Origin: Diphasiastrum complanatum
Lineage: Eukaryota; Streptophyta; Lycopodiopsida; Lycopodiales; Lycopodiaceae
Direction of reading: 5' to 3'
Assembly: GCA_029204225.1 (NCBI GenBank)
Contig: CM055109.1
Location: 2,712,145-2,776,144 of the forward strand
DNA: 64,000 nt
The notes beneath the pieces were generated by a model that was not told the DNA's origin, ran no database searches, and saw nothing but the letters and a program-made list of their open reading frames with translations. This document shows, in pieces, positions 53,896-64,000 of the stretch. Within the stretch, counting starts at the first letter, position 1. Each line of letters opens with the position of its first letter. Position numbers and translations under genes: made by a program.

Positions 53896-56655
53896 CTGCT
53901 TCTATCCTTGGAAGCTCCTCAAAACAGGAAAGAATTACAGGAACAATTCCTTTAACTTTCAATGTTAATCGAGGAAATTATTATTCTTATTCTGACTTCC
54001 ATATCAAACAAGTACTCAGAGATAAACCTATTTCCAATTGTTAATCTCTGTTATGGAGTACGACTCAAGTTTGAAAAGTACACTAAGCAATAAAATTCTC
54101 AACTAGGTTACACTCAACACAAGTTAGTAACATCGCCTTCATGTAAAACACTTACGTGAACCACTTAAGTGAAATATTTCCTAGCTTAGGAGATTAGAGT
54201 TAAAGAAAAGAAATAATAATTACAGTCTGAAATTATCCACAAACTCTGGCAGACAATCTATAAAAAGCTTCAAAGTACAACTATCCTTAGAATCCAATTC
54301 TAAGATACGATAATTTACTCAATTAGAATTTCTAGGAGAATCATTAAGATATAGAATGATTAAAACTTAACTCAGAGTATTCCATATACTCTTTTGAGTT
54401 AAATGCTCTTATTTCTAACACCAAATGCCAGAAAATAACATTCATTCATCTTAATAGACTTGTCTGTCTCTTATGATAACTGGAGATCCAATCAAAAGAA
54501 AAAACTGTACTCAAGCGTCTGCAGACCATATACTGTAGCAGAATAGCATCCACTAGCCTAAATTAAATTCTCTACAAGTAAAATAACTTTCCTTGTGAGA
54601 ATTTCTGTGAGATCCATAGGTTCTCAATTAAAATACTAGAGTACAGATATTCAAAACACTGATTCGAACTCTCACTCAATTAACAGATTAAGAATTAATC
54701 ATCACACTTAAGAATCATCACCATTTCTTATAATCCTCTAACAATAATTAAGAATCTATTTATGATTCGTCAACCATAAATATTTAGATTCATATGATTC
54801 TAATCATAATTTCCTGCAATCCAAAATCATACTTAATCATTTACAAGATACTGGAGTATATGTCCAACATAACTCAAGAAAATTAAGAATTATTCCAAAA
54901 TCTTTCCACTAAGAAAATACTGGATTTAGGAATATTCTTCAAACAGGCTTTGACTGAAGTGCAAGATTTAAATTCTATAAACCATTGGTAATTAAAGACC
55001 GAACACATTCCAAAATGACAATCATCTTCAACTACAAAAAGCTTTAGATTACTATCTAGAGTCAAATCTAGATATCCAAAGTCCTGCTGAATATCAATTG
55101 AGTTTTTATTCTTGAGTTCATTATGATTCGTTATCCAATCGAGCTCTCTGGGATACAATCACTAATGAGTTGAGTCTATTCTTTAACTAAGGAATACTTT
55201 ATCCCAAGAATACTGTATATCCAATGCACATAATCTCAACTGATGATCCTAAACATGCGTCTTACAAGCAATATAAAACAAGAGTATTAGTTTTTGGTGA
55301 ATCCTCATCACACTGATCGTTTTACCAATTAATTTCATCCTGGAGTAATCAACTACTCAAGCTAATTGCCAATGATTCAGAAATCTCAAATGTCTAGGTG
55401 AAGAATTCAATTATACTAGTATGCAACCACATTTAAATCCTCAACCAAATCATTTATTAGTCAACTCATAAATCTTCCATAGAGAGATCTGTTAACTCTA
55501 CAAGTATCTGTCAAACAATACTTGATCATATGTCTATGTTCACTGACTAAGTTAAGTGCACCAAATAACTCTAGTAACTAGGAATACACAGTAGATTCAT
55601 ACAAGATTAATTGTGCACATATGTGAATAATCTCACTATGACCCAATACATAAACATATTTTTATCTGGCAGATTCCTCCAAACCCACATATGTTACTCA
55701 CATATCTCATTGAGATCTTGTAACTTAGCTACAAAAGATTTTCTATTTCTCATGAGTAAATAACATATCCGAGAAATCTCTGAGACAAATACCATTCAAA
55801 TCTCAATAGTTTTCCAATCCAACTTACCTCTAATTACATAATTTCTTCCACTCAATCAACCCCTCTCTGATCCTAGTACTAAAACTAAGATTAGGTTGAT
55901 CTAATATAGAACTCTCAGACTTAAATTCTGATCAAACTTACTTCTATTCCAATCAAAATGGAATTAGATCTTGATTAAGTCTGTAGTGTAAATGATTGAC
56001 TAGATTAGAATAGTAAGCCTTGTTAGAGATAATTAGTTCGATAGACCACTTAGAAGTAGGTTAGATAATGCTAGATCAGTTAGGTCAATCCTATCAATAG
56101 GGTAAGTAGACAAGCCTTAGCCTAGACTAAAAAATTATACGACTAGGCAGAAAGCAATTAGTTAACTTTGATTAACAAGGTAACACTTAGATCATCTTGG
56201 CTAGCTAGATTAATCCTAGATTAGCTAAACCCGCTTATCTAGATAGAATCCCATTAGTATTGCTTAGCTAAGTTAGGATATCTAGAATAGCTTAGGTTAG
56301 TCTTGATTACGAGTAGATCGCTTAGCTAGATCAGATAGCAAGTAGGTCAGGTAGCCTTCGATTAGTTAAATTTAACCCTAGGAATAACGTAGTAATTGTT
56401 AGATTAGTTTTTTTTCCTAGCTAGCCAGATACGACAACTAGAGTAGTTTAACGTAGTTTTAAGCTAACTAGAAAATCGGTTTTATGTTAGTTAGATTGTC
56501 AGTAGTAGAATCACTAGCATTAGAAAATTAGATCTTCGCCGAATAGGACTGTGGCTGTGTTAATGTAAGTAGGTTAGCCGAATAGCACCCCTGTACAAAC
56601 ATGTTGCATGTATAGAAGACCCATGCCAAATGTACAAATTCCAAACCAGGCCTAC

Positions 56656-56656
<1 letters not shown>
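53896..56656. other. 2.7 kb without recognised genes
   Basis: AT-rich. No frame carries a known motif; the longest, 55158-54883 on the minus strand, has no similarity I know. From about 55980 to 56560 the text is dominated by degenerate gttag / ctagat words. If the PPT at 53882-53895 is real, this is internal sequence of a minus-strand element. Confidence 0.4.

Positions 56657-56686
<30 letters not shown>
56657..56686 (+). repeat. poly-C tract, 30 bp
   Basis: Thirty consecutive C, then gcccc. The length is likely variable or affected by sequencing. Confidence 0.9.
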
Positions 56687-56687
<1 letters not shown>

Positions 56688-57021
56688 CCCCATTCCCTTG
56701 TAAAAATACTCCAAAAAGACCCAAAATGGCCTGAAAAGGGCACTATTGCTATTTTTAGGAGTCTTTGACGTTGCCCAAAATCCTATACTGTTACAGATGT
56801 ATGCATGGTCAAAGTCTATCTAGAAAAATCCCAGCACAAGTCAATTTCCTACCTGGGCAAATCCTCACTCATAAAGGAGGGCTTTATTGGAGGCGGGGGA
56901 ACCTTCCCACAAGCATGGCACTTTTTAGCAATCATAGCCGGGGCCACTGCAAGCAAGGGGGAAGCACGAGAGAGGCTACGAGGGCCAGAGCGCGAAAGAA
57001 GAGAAAGAGATAGCTGAGCAC

Positions 57022-57842
57022 CTAACGGGTCTGGCTAGGACATCTGAGAACCCCCTGCTCCATGCTAGCAAAAGACGTATGCTGCAATGCAGCGAACAAA
57101 TCCTCAACAGGCAGCCCAAAGACTGGGTAGAAGTAGAGAATCTTTCCCATGCAAGCGAGGCAAGGGCGCTGGAGACGAGAAGGAGTGCTTGAAGGTGTTA
57201 GCACCAATAGACTCCTAAAGCAAGGCCAGGTGCCGAAGGGACTAGCCCGACTCCTTAGCTTGGAAGCTACTGTGAGCTGGTGCTTATTTGCTCCCTCCAA
57301 AGGGGGGCGACAATTTTTTTGGGAATTAAGACAGACAAAAGTGAAGGAGTTAGTAGCTGAGCACAAAGGAGGGAAAAGAAGAGTGTCAAGAGGTTAAAAA
57401 AAATGTGGGGGAGGAGACGTGATTGAGCAAACTGAAAAGGACGAAGTAGAAATCGATCCCAAGGCAGTAGGGACAAGACTAGCGTGATAGTAGGGAGTAA
57501 GAGAGGATGGAGGGCCCAACGAGGAGAGCGTAGACGAGCAAGGAAGAGGTAGTGAGGCTTGTCGAGGTGACAAAGAAGAACCTTGGAGAGAAGGATAAGA
57601 CCTCCCGCATGTGGGAGAAGGCAAAAGCCCATCCCCACAACGCATATCCACATCTGAAACAACCATGAGGGGGTCAAGCAACAAACCTTTTGAGCGAAGA
57701 AGAAGAGGAGGACGCTCTGGAAGCAAGGAAGAGGTGGAAGCTCCACTTGCTTCAAAAGACATGTCCACATCTGCCATAACATCACCATCGACATTGCAGA
57801 AAAGAGAGGGTCAAGAGCCACTACCATCACTAGAGTTTGCCA
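57022..57842 (-). pseudogene. decayed minus-strand ORF, unknown
   Basis: From ATG at 57842 (MANSSDGSGS, stop, then VMADVDMSFEASGASTSSLL) one frame continues to 57022, broken by a TGA near 57812 and a TAA at 57394-57396. It is Ser/Pro/Leu-rich, with GKILYFYPVFGLPVEDLFAA near the end. Downstream in another frame KKCHACGK hints at a zinc-binding end. A LINE ORF1 or a gag is possible; I do not recognise the family. It faces the EUL gene promoter head to head. Confidence 0.35.
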
Positions 57843-58134
57843 TCGCTACCTGGTTACCAAAAATATTGTAAGTCCTCTCTTACACCATGGGCTTTTTGGA
57901 TATCATGCCCTTGGGGTTGTGCCAAGAATTTCAATTCTTCAAACAAATAAAAACACCCAAAAAGAAGAAGGGGTTATAAATTTATATGTAATGTCATTTG
58001 ATTGATTTTATGGCCTTTTTGGGCCCTATATTATTTTACATAATTTAGGGCCCCAAAATTTTGGTTCGTTATTTAATTTTCAAATTGTTGCGTGAGTGCG
58101 CCCCATTATGTTAGAGAGAGCTCTATTTCCTAAC

Positions 58135-58155
58135 TAGAGAGAGAGAGAGAGAGAG
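58135..58155 (+). repeat. GA microsatellite
   Basis: About ten GA units, about 1.1 kb upstream of the EUL start codon. Confidence 0.85.
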
Positions 58156-58169
58156 CCCCTAAAATCAAT

Positions 58170-58330
58170 TGAATGTCAATAACGTCATATAATGGTCCAT
58201 TGGTTGGGCCATTATCGTAAATAATCCAGTCCTCGGGCAGCTCGTGGCCTCCACCACTTGGTGCTGAGGTGCCGGATTATTTATGGCGATAATACATACG
58301 TAATGTGCCATTCATGTCATATTTTCATTA
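58170..58330. repeat. imperfect inverted repeat upstream of EUL gene
   Basis: attatcgtaaataatcc (about 58211-58227) pairs with ggattatttatggcgataat (about 58273-58292). Pairing extends outward imperfectly (aatggtccattg with cattcatgtcat-side text). Could be a MITE or a hairpin. Confidence 0.5.
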
Positions 58331-58457
58331 CTCCAATATCTCACATTGACACTTGGCGTTATGATATTGAAGCAACACACAATGAAGTTGCCAGCTTTCT
58401 TCACACAGTGGGCCCGCCGCTCATAACGCTCTCTCACCGCAGATTGAGGGCACACCT

Positions 58458-58498
58458 GACACGTGGCAAAAATTTGCATGTCTTTGGATAAATCCGAC
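58458..58498 (+). promoter_or_regulatory. ABRE/G-box and DRE cores upstream of EUL gene
   Basis: gacacgtggc at 58458-58467 contains CACGTG and the ABRE core ACGTGGC; CCGAC (DRE/CRT core) is at 58494-58498. Both are about 200-245 bp upstream of the TATA box. EUL lectins are known to respond to ABA and osmotic stress, so the sites fit, but motif presence alone is weak evidence. Confidence 0.5.
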
Positions 58499-58697
58499 GG
58501 TGACGTGCCAGTAAGAGGGGGGCCAGAGGGGAATGGTCGAATGCCCGAAGTCGTTCCTGTGCCCCGTCGACTGGAGAATTTCTCTCTTTCATCTCAGATT
58601 TTGAGATAAGGATTTTGCTCACACAAAACCCAAGTTCACTGCATTTGGCTCATCTGTTTGGTGCATCTTATAAATCTTATTGCGCTGACAGGACTGT

Positions 58698-58707
58698 ATT
58701 TATATAG
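58698..58707 (+). promoter_or_regulatory. TATA box of EUL gene
   Basis: atttatatag, about 525 bp upstream of the start codon. Transcription would start around 58730-58740. Confidence 0.6.
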
Positions 58708-58734
58708 CAAGTGCTAGCACTCAGCTGGAGCACA

Positions 58735-59228
58735 GATCTCGTTCAAGGGAGGAGAGATCGGAGGCTTGAGGTAAGGAAGCTCAGACTTAATCGGATACGG
58801 ATAGCTTCAACTGGCTGTCAGGATAGCGTCATTTTACACGTGTAGTGTGGCTGTGAATTGCGATTGATCTATAGTTAGTTTTTGCAGCAGAGATCGTTGA
58901 AGTGAGATTGTTGAAGTGAGAAGAGAGATCAGACGCTCGAGGTAAGTAAGCTATTATAGCTTGAACTGGGCTTTCCGGGAAGCTTTGTTTTACATGTCTG
59001 CTGTGCTCTGTTGTTGCAACGTTTTGATCTATAATTAGTTTTCTGGGGTGAGCACCGTCCGTGAGCTACGGTGGAATAAGCTCAAGGTGCTTACATTCAA
59101 GTAGATGATTGCTGGAATAAGCTCAACGTTTTTAGTTTCAAGTAGATGATTGATTTCTGGAGGTTATTTTTGCATGATTGATTGAATCTTTAATGATCCA
59201 GGTGAAGGATCTGTATAGATAGTAAAGA
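58735..59228 (+). other. EUL gene 5' UTR with duplicated splice donors
   Basis: The leader holds two donors in a tandem duplication: gag|gtaagg at 58771 and gag|gtaagt at 58942. Each follows agatcnnaggc/agacgctcgag text and is followed by a similar stretch ending gatctata(g/a)ttagttttt. The likely acceptor is atccag at 59196-59201. A second small duplication, ggaataagctcaa...aagtagatgattg, is at about 59070-59150. A palindrome tacacgtgta lies at 58835-58844. So the 5' UTR intron could start at either donor. Confidence 0.6.
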
Positions 59229-61428
59229 ATGGCCGGCTATGGAGGTGGTTATGGACGTCCGCCTGCCTCAGGTTATGGAGACTACGAAGGTACGCCACCG
59301 TATGGCCATGGCCGTGGTGAAGGCAGGCAGGAATACGGAGTTAGCCATGGGACGGGCATGCAGACCCATGAAAGCAGTTATGACTACGGTCAGGAGGAGC
59401 GTAGACATGGACATGGGAGCAGTCATGGTGCATATCCTCAACACGAAACTTTTCTTCAGCCGGAGCACAACAGATCAGAGTCGCGCGTTCAGGGAAAGTC
59501 TATGAGCATCTTCTGTGAAGCAAATCCCAATTTCAATTTGACAGTACGAGGAGATCGCCCTGTTCTTGCTCCGTGGAAAGAGAATGATCCATACCAGGTA
59601 TGTCTCTCAGCTTTCATATTAAATGCTAAAGGGTTTCTTTTTGGGTTTTGTTTGAGATCTGGTTTTGCTGTTGCAGCAATGGATTAAAGATGAGAGGTGG
59701 GGCTTTAACGTGAAGGATGCAGCAGGTTTTCCTGCATTTGCCTTAGTCAACAAAGGCAGCGGGTTGGCATTACGACATGGGAAGGAAATGAACGATGAGG
59801 TGAAATCTCATGTCATCCTAAGTAATTTGTCTGATCTGTCTTTTTCATAGTAACTTTGTGAGGAGGACATCTACTCTTGCCGATTTATTGCTCGTCTCTT
59901 CTCTCTTCCATTTTATGAAGTTTTAGTTGTTGTAACAGAGAGGTAGTCTGCAATGGATTCCTGTAGCACGCATTTTTTTATGCTGCTTTAACAGGTGAAT
60001 CTCCACCCTTACGACCCGAATTCTCTGGACGAGTCTCTGCTATGGACCCAGAGTGCTGACGTAGGCAACGGATTCCAATGCATTCGCCCAGTTGGAGATA
60101 TCAACCTGAATCTCGATGCACATCAGGGAACGGCAAAATATGGTGGTGTGAAGAATGGCAATCCACTGATATTGTTCAAGTGGAAGAAACAAGAAAATCA
60201 AAAGTGGAAAATCACACCTATTCGTAGGTTTTTGCTTGCTTCAATTGCGGCTATGGCCATAATAAGAATCTGAATGCTTGTCTTAAATGCACGTCTAGCA
60301 CTTTCAGAGCATGAAAAATTGTGTTCATCCTACTCTGATGCATCGTAGCAAGCCTTTCTCCTATAGCATACCTTAAACCCTTGCATGAAAGCTATCTAGG
60401 TAAGATTTCGTTCAACGATCTACTAATACTCAACTTGTAGTAGGTTAATAGAACTAAAGCATGAAACTGAAGATTGTTGCTTTTGATGACAGCTTCTACT
60501 GGCAGTGATCCTGCCTCTAGCTACGACCGCCCGGAACCACACTCCCACCAGGCTCATGGTGGGCATTCCCCGCAACAGTACCAGCAGCATGGTTATCAGA
60601 ACCCCCCTTCTCAGCAAACATATGGTGGAGATTCTCAGTATGTACCCCCTGTTCGGGGACAGGCAGTGAAGTTACACTGTGAAGCAAAACCCGATTTTTT
60701 TGTGACGGCACGAGCTGATGGTGTGGTCCTGGCTCCTGGTGACAACTCCGACATTCGTCAGGTTTGTCTGCAAAAATAGGCAATTTCTAAGGTGGCTTTA
60801 ATTGTTCTTGAACTTGAAATCTAGCGAAAGTGCTTGCGTTTGAAGCCGCTTTGCAATAGGCTCTTCGTTAGTTTCTTTATAGTCTACTTTCTTTGTTATT
60901 GATCTTGAACAAACTTGAGGCAGGTGTGGATCAAGGATAATACATGGAGTACAAAGGTGAAAGACGAAGCAGGCTTTCCGGCGTTCATTTTAATCAACAA
61001 AGCTACCCAGGGAGCGCTGAAGCATGGAAAGGCTGAATTTGATGAGGTAAGACTGCAATGGCCACAAGTTTTTACAGTGTTTAATTATTTTAGTCTGAAT
61101 CGGCAGTCGTTGTCTTGTACAGTTATTCTACCCTGAAAGCTTAGCTGATTATCTTTGCAACTTTGATGATTCATGTTGTGGCGGTGTCTTTGTGCAGGTT
61201 GAGTTAACGTCGTTTAATCCAAATGAGCTAGACGAGTCGATTTTGTGGACAGAAAGTGCAGATGTTGGACATGGATACAAATGCATCCGTCCAGTGGGCA
61301 ATATCAATTTAAACCTAGATGCAAGCCACGGGGATGTGAAGTATGGTGGTGTACATGACGGGACTAAACTGATCTTGTTCAAATGGAGGAAGCATGAAAA
61401 CCAGAAATGGAATATGATTTACGTATAA
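59229..61428 (+). CDS. two-domain Euonymus-type (EUL) lectin
   Basis: Six coding exons with GT-AG introns: 59229-59597, 59677-59799, 59995-60223, 60493-60761, 60924-61046, 61198-61428, giving 447 residues. Residues 1-88 are Gly/Tyr/His-rich (YGGGYGRPPASGYGDYEG) with no signal peptide. EUL domain 1, about 89-237: IFCEANPNFNLTVRGD, WIKDERWGFNVKDAAGFPAF, DESLLWTQSADVGNGF, CIRPVGDINLNLDA, ENQKWKI. A Pro/Gln/His-rich linker follows (about 240-297). Domain 2, about 298-447: LHCEAKPDFFVTARADG, WIKDNTWSTKVKDEAGFPAF, CIRPVGNINLNLDA, ENQKWNM. The family is nucleocytoplasmic, binds glycans through a ricin-B-like beta-trefoil and is stress-linked (for example Arabidopsis EULS3). Start chosen for the open Gly-rich frame and the upstream acceptor. 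Both domains look intact, so this is probably a working gene. Confidence 0.93.
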
Positions 61429-62260
61429 ATTGCTTCCTTCATTGTCCCCACAAGATAGATCTCAGTCTGCATATCATATGTTTCTATGATCTTCTGCATA
61501 TCGTGTGTTTTTAAGATCTCAACTCCGGCATCGTTTGAAACAGGAATAATTTTATAAGTTTGTGTAAGATGTGAGTTCTCAAAACTATTTTCTGAGTAGT
61601 TATATTGTCCTAGCAGTGTAGCTGAGAACATGTCACTACTTTTAGTAGCAATTGCCCAACAACTCTTGATGTGATATATTTGATATCTTGTTTTGATTTC
61701 TCTCAAAATGGTGTTTATGTATAACTTAATGCCTATCTATGCCAAAGGCCGGAGAGAGTAGGGGAGCTTTCTAAGCTACTGAAGTTTCTCTTTTTGCCCT
61801 CATGCCTTGCTATGCAAGGATGCCAAATCACGTTGGCACATATTGAGCTGTTTTGAGTTGTGGTTTCAATGCCTTTTTTGTGAAAATTTGTATTTGCTGC
61901 ATATTTTGCCATGTACATATGATTGCTCTCATTAACCTGTATTCAGAACTTTTGGAACTCTCTTCAAAATTGTAAGTGTAAATCTAGACTATATTCCAAC
62001 GAATAAATGAAGCTCAACTAAGTCAAAATCTTTCTACTTGTGCCAGAATTAGGCCATGTAATAAACTTTGCGACTAGGCTTTGATGGGGAACTTGCTAAG
62101 TCTGCAATCAATCTGTTGTTCCGCCATATGTTGTCCATTGCTTGTCGGAATCGCTTGGTTACAGGTTGCGCGCAGATCTCAGAAATCAGTTACGCTTTTT
62201 GGCAATTTTAGCCACTAGATCTCAAATGAAATGGTATGTATAACCTGTATGACTCATCTA
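61429..62260 (+). other. EUL gene 3' flank
   Basis: No second gene. Candidate poly(A) signals are aataat at about 61544 and aataaa at 62002-62007; the true 3' end cannot be read from sequence alone. Confidence 0.4.
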
Positions 62261-62378
62261 AATGATAAATGCATTTAATTCACACGTGCGAACAGGCTCC
62301 ACACATGTGTAAACATAATATGTACATGATTTTGGCCTAGATCAAGCATGATTTTGACATTTTCACACTCCTCCTCAA
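62261..62378 (-). repeat. PPT and start of copia 3' LTR, minus strand
   Basis: Minus strand: ttgaggaggag (62378-62368) then TGTGAAAATGTC from 62367. The LTR carries cacacgtgcgaa and cacacatgtg (62281-62315). Its end is not found, so it is probably truncated or continues to an undefined point. Confidence 0.6.
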
Positions 62379-62381
62379 AAT

Positions 62382-63268
62382 CTAACTTGGCAAATCTAGT
62401 ATACATCTATCTACAACTCCAAGTGCTAATATTAACTTCACAGATGGATCCTTTGCCAATGGTTTGGTAAGTATATCAGCAACACAATCTGGAGATGAAA
62501 CATGGATGAGCTTGATCTCCTTTGCTTTTACCTTCTCTCTCACAAAGTGATGTGAAATCTCAATGTGCATGGTTCGAGCATGGAAGATTGGATTGTTGGC
62601 AAGTTGTTGGGCTGTTTGAATGTCACAATAAGTGCATGGAATATCTTTAGCCTTGATCACTTGAAGCTCCTCCAATAGTCTTCTTAGCCATATGATCTCC
62701 TTTGTTGTTGTTGTCATAGCTTTATACTCGAATTCGGTTGATGAAAGTGAGATAGTATCTTGCTTTTTGGAAAGCCAAGATATGACTCCTCCACATAGGA
62801 ATGTAGCAAAGGCACTTGTGGATCTTCTATCCACTATTGTCACCTGCAAAATCTGAGTTCGAGTATGCTCTCAAACAAAGATTAGTCTTTCGATATACTA
62901 TGCCAAAGTTTCTAGTAGCCGAGATGTACCTTAACACTCTTTTGACATTCTTCCAATGACATACTAGTGGACTTTGCATGTACTATTGACTCAATTTGCC
63001 AACACAAAAGCTAAGATCTGGTCTAGTGATGGTCAAATAGATCAAGGAACCAATAAGTTTTCTATAAGTAGTGATTTTCTCAAAGGATGCTTCATCACTT
63101 TCTTAAAAACTTTCACATTTAGTTCCATGGGAGTTTCAACTCCTTTACAATTTTTCATGCCAAACTTTTCTAAGATGGATCTAGCATACTTAGATTGACA
63201 TATGAAAGTAAAATCATTGCATCTAGTAACTTCTATTCCAAGTATGACCTTTAGAATTCCTAGATCTA
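62382..63268 (-). pseudogene. copia RT end and RNase H, minus strand
   Basis: Minus strand: LDLGILKVILGIEVTRCNDF near 63265-63205, SILEKFGMKNCKGVETPME, then broken text, then an open segment from 62849 (RRSTSAFATFLCGGVISWLS, KKQDTISLSSTEFEYKAM, HARTMHIEISHHFVREKVKA, CVADILTKPLAKDPS) to the stop at 62382. It is close to the RNase H of the copia at 28405-29203. Stops and shifts cover 62850-63100. It is cut at about 63268 by another LTR. Confidence 0.85.
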
Positions 63269-63742
63269 GTTAGAAATCAGAGTTAATCTGATATACATTT
63301 TATGTAAGCTCTAAATGTGATATTGTAATTAGTGTACAGTTAATTACATTTGATGTATTCAGTTTGTGTTCGGGACGTGACCCGTTAGGATATATTGATC
63401 GGGCACTGATCCCGTAGCCAGTTACTTGGGTTATGCCGAGTAGCCACACATAGGAAGAATTAGCCTGTACAGAGTTATTTACAGTACTTGCTATACTTGG
63501 GGGCATGTCCCAAGTTTTTCGGTCAAATTTTGGCCATATTGAGCCCTATCTTAGGTTGACAGGTGGTAGGCCAATTTTAGGACACCTGCCTATTCATACA
63601 ATTTGTGAATACTCTATATGTACAGTGTTTCTTTGTAATCTATTAACTTTTGTTGTGCCATCTTTGAGAGCTTGTGAGGAGTGGCTATGGTGATTGTGTG
63701 ATGTGATCTGCATACTGCACTAGATTCTATCAGAATTTCAAC
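63269..63742 (+). repeat. copia-type 5' LTR at window end
   Basis: Begins near gttagaaatcag (63269) and ends just before the PBS. Contains a TATA-like ctatatg at 63614-63620. The first base is not a clean TG, and no second copy is visible in the window. Confidence 0.5.
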
Positions 63743-64000
63743 TTGATATCAGAGCATCAGGTGTTGCAGGTATGCACGATCCGGTGGAGCTATGCGATAG
63801 CGTCTGTCACCAGGAGAAATAGCACTCAAAGCGTCTCAGGATAGAGGACTCCATACGGGGTATCGGTAATCCGGATGATAGGAGACAACAAAGTTCCTTC
63901 GATCGGAGCTTCGAGGAAGATCAGAAACGATCGTCGTAGGTGGATTCCGAGGAGAATTTACGGAGAAAACTTGCAGCTTCGGTGGTTTCGGGAAAACTAT
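63743..64000 (+). other. PBS and leader of an element leaving the window
   Basis: TTGATATCAGAGCATC at 63743-63758 is a variant of the TGGTATCAGAGC iMet site. No gag start is seen before the window ends. Confidence 0.6.

Noticed and set aside
57267-57830. 187-residue minus-strand frame
   Set aside because: Leu/Phe-rich wording with no motif; it overlaps the more protein-like broken frame at 57022-57842 and is a shadow.
1-64000. CRISPR arrays, rRNA, tRNA genes, bacterial operons
   Set aside because: Nothing supports them; tandem arrays here lie in retroelement leaders or spacers and tRNA-like strings are primer binding sites.

Overview
This window is nuclear DNA of a land plant, almost certainly a large repeat-rich genome. 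It holds one ordinary host gene near the right end (59229-61428). Nearly everything else is Ty3/gypsy and Ty1/copia LTR retrotransposons nested in one another. The host gene codes for a protein with two Euonymus-lectin (EUL) domains and has GT-AG introns. From family knowledge, two-domain EUL proteins are best known in monocots and non-eudicot land plants. That, with the repeat load, fits a monocot, gymnosperm or other non-eudicot better than a compact eudicot, but the species cannot be named from the sequence.

Layout. 1-4576: decayed fragments (gypsy RT, copia gag/PR, a probable minus-strand LTR, an unknown minus-strand reading frame). 4577-18698: an Athila/Tat-like gypsy element (element 1) with a 5' LTR, a structured leader, gag remnants, no RT/RNase H, a split integrase and a large extra 3' ORF, ending in a truncated 3' LTR. 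Its integrase is interrupted at 8385-13629 by element A, a 5.2-kb non-autonomous gag-protease element with two LTRs and target duplication ccatt. 18699-20345: a minus-strand copia gag/PR remnant with PBS. 20355-29203 (LTR to about 30067): a plus-strand copia whose RT region is interrupted by element B (23251-28404, minus strand, target duplication gtatg), which has no recognisable genes but shares PBS, leader repeats and LTR ends with A. 30068-32925: a third family member, a plus-strand LTR split by a minus-strand solo LTR, then a PBS and leader array. 32926-39834: a second Athila/Tat-like element, of which the integrase C-terminus, two minisatellites, a 3' ORF homologous to that of element 1, a PPT and the start of the 3' LTR remain. 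Into that LTR a young copia inserted (39835-46952, target duplication ccgag). Its 1318-codon gag-pol frame has a single TGA. 46958-53895: remains of the split LTR, a minus-strand gypsy integrase and minus-strand copia pieces. 53896-56656: no gene recognised. 56657-57842: a poly-C tract and a decayed ORF. 57843-61428: promoter, 5' UTR and EUL gene. 62200-64000: a minus-strand copia fragment and a plus-strand LTR with PBS that opens another element.

How it works together: elements A, B and the 30-33 kb copy look like one parasitic family. They share LTR termini, spacing to an iMet-type PBS and a 111-120 bp leader repeat, but carry at most gag-protease, so they would need RT, RNase H and integrase from elsewhere. 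The two Athila/Tat-like elements share a colinear 3' ORF. Three copia LTR families carry the same CACACGTGTG-type palindrome, and the EUL promoter has ABRE/G-box and DRE cores, consistent with stress-linked expression. All exon joins and boundaries were read by eye; no alignment or database search was run.
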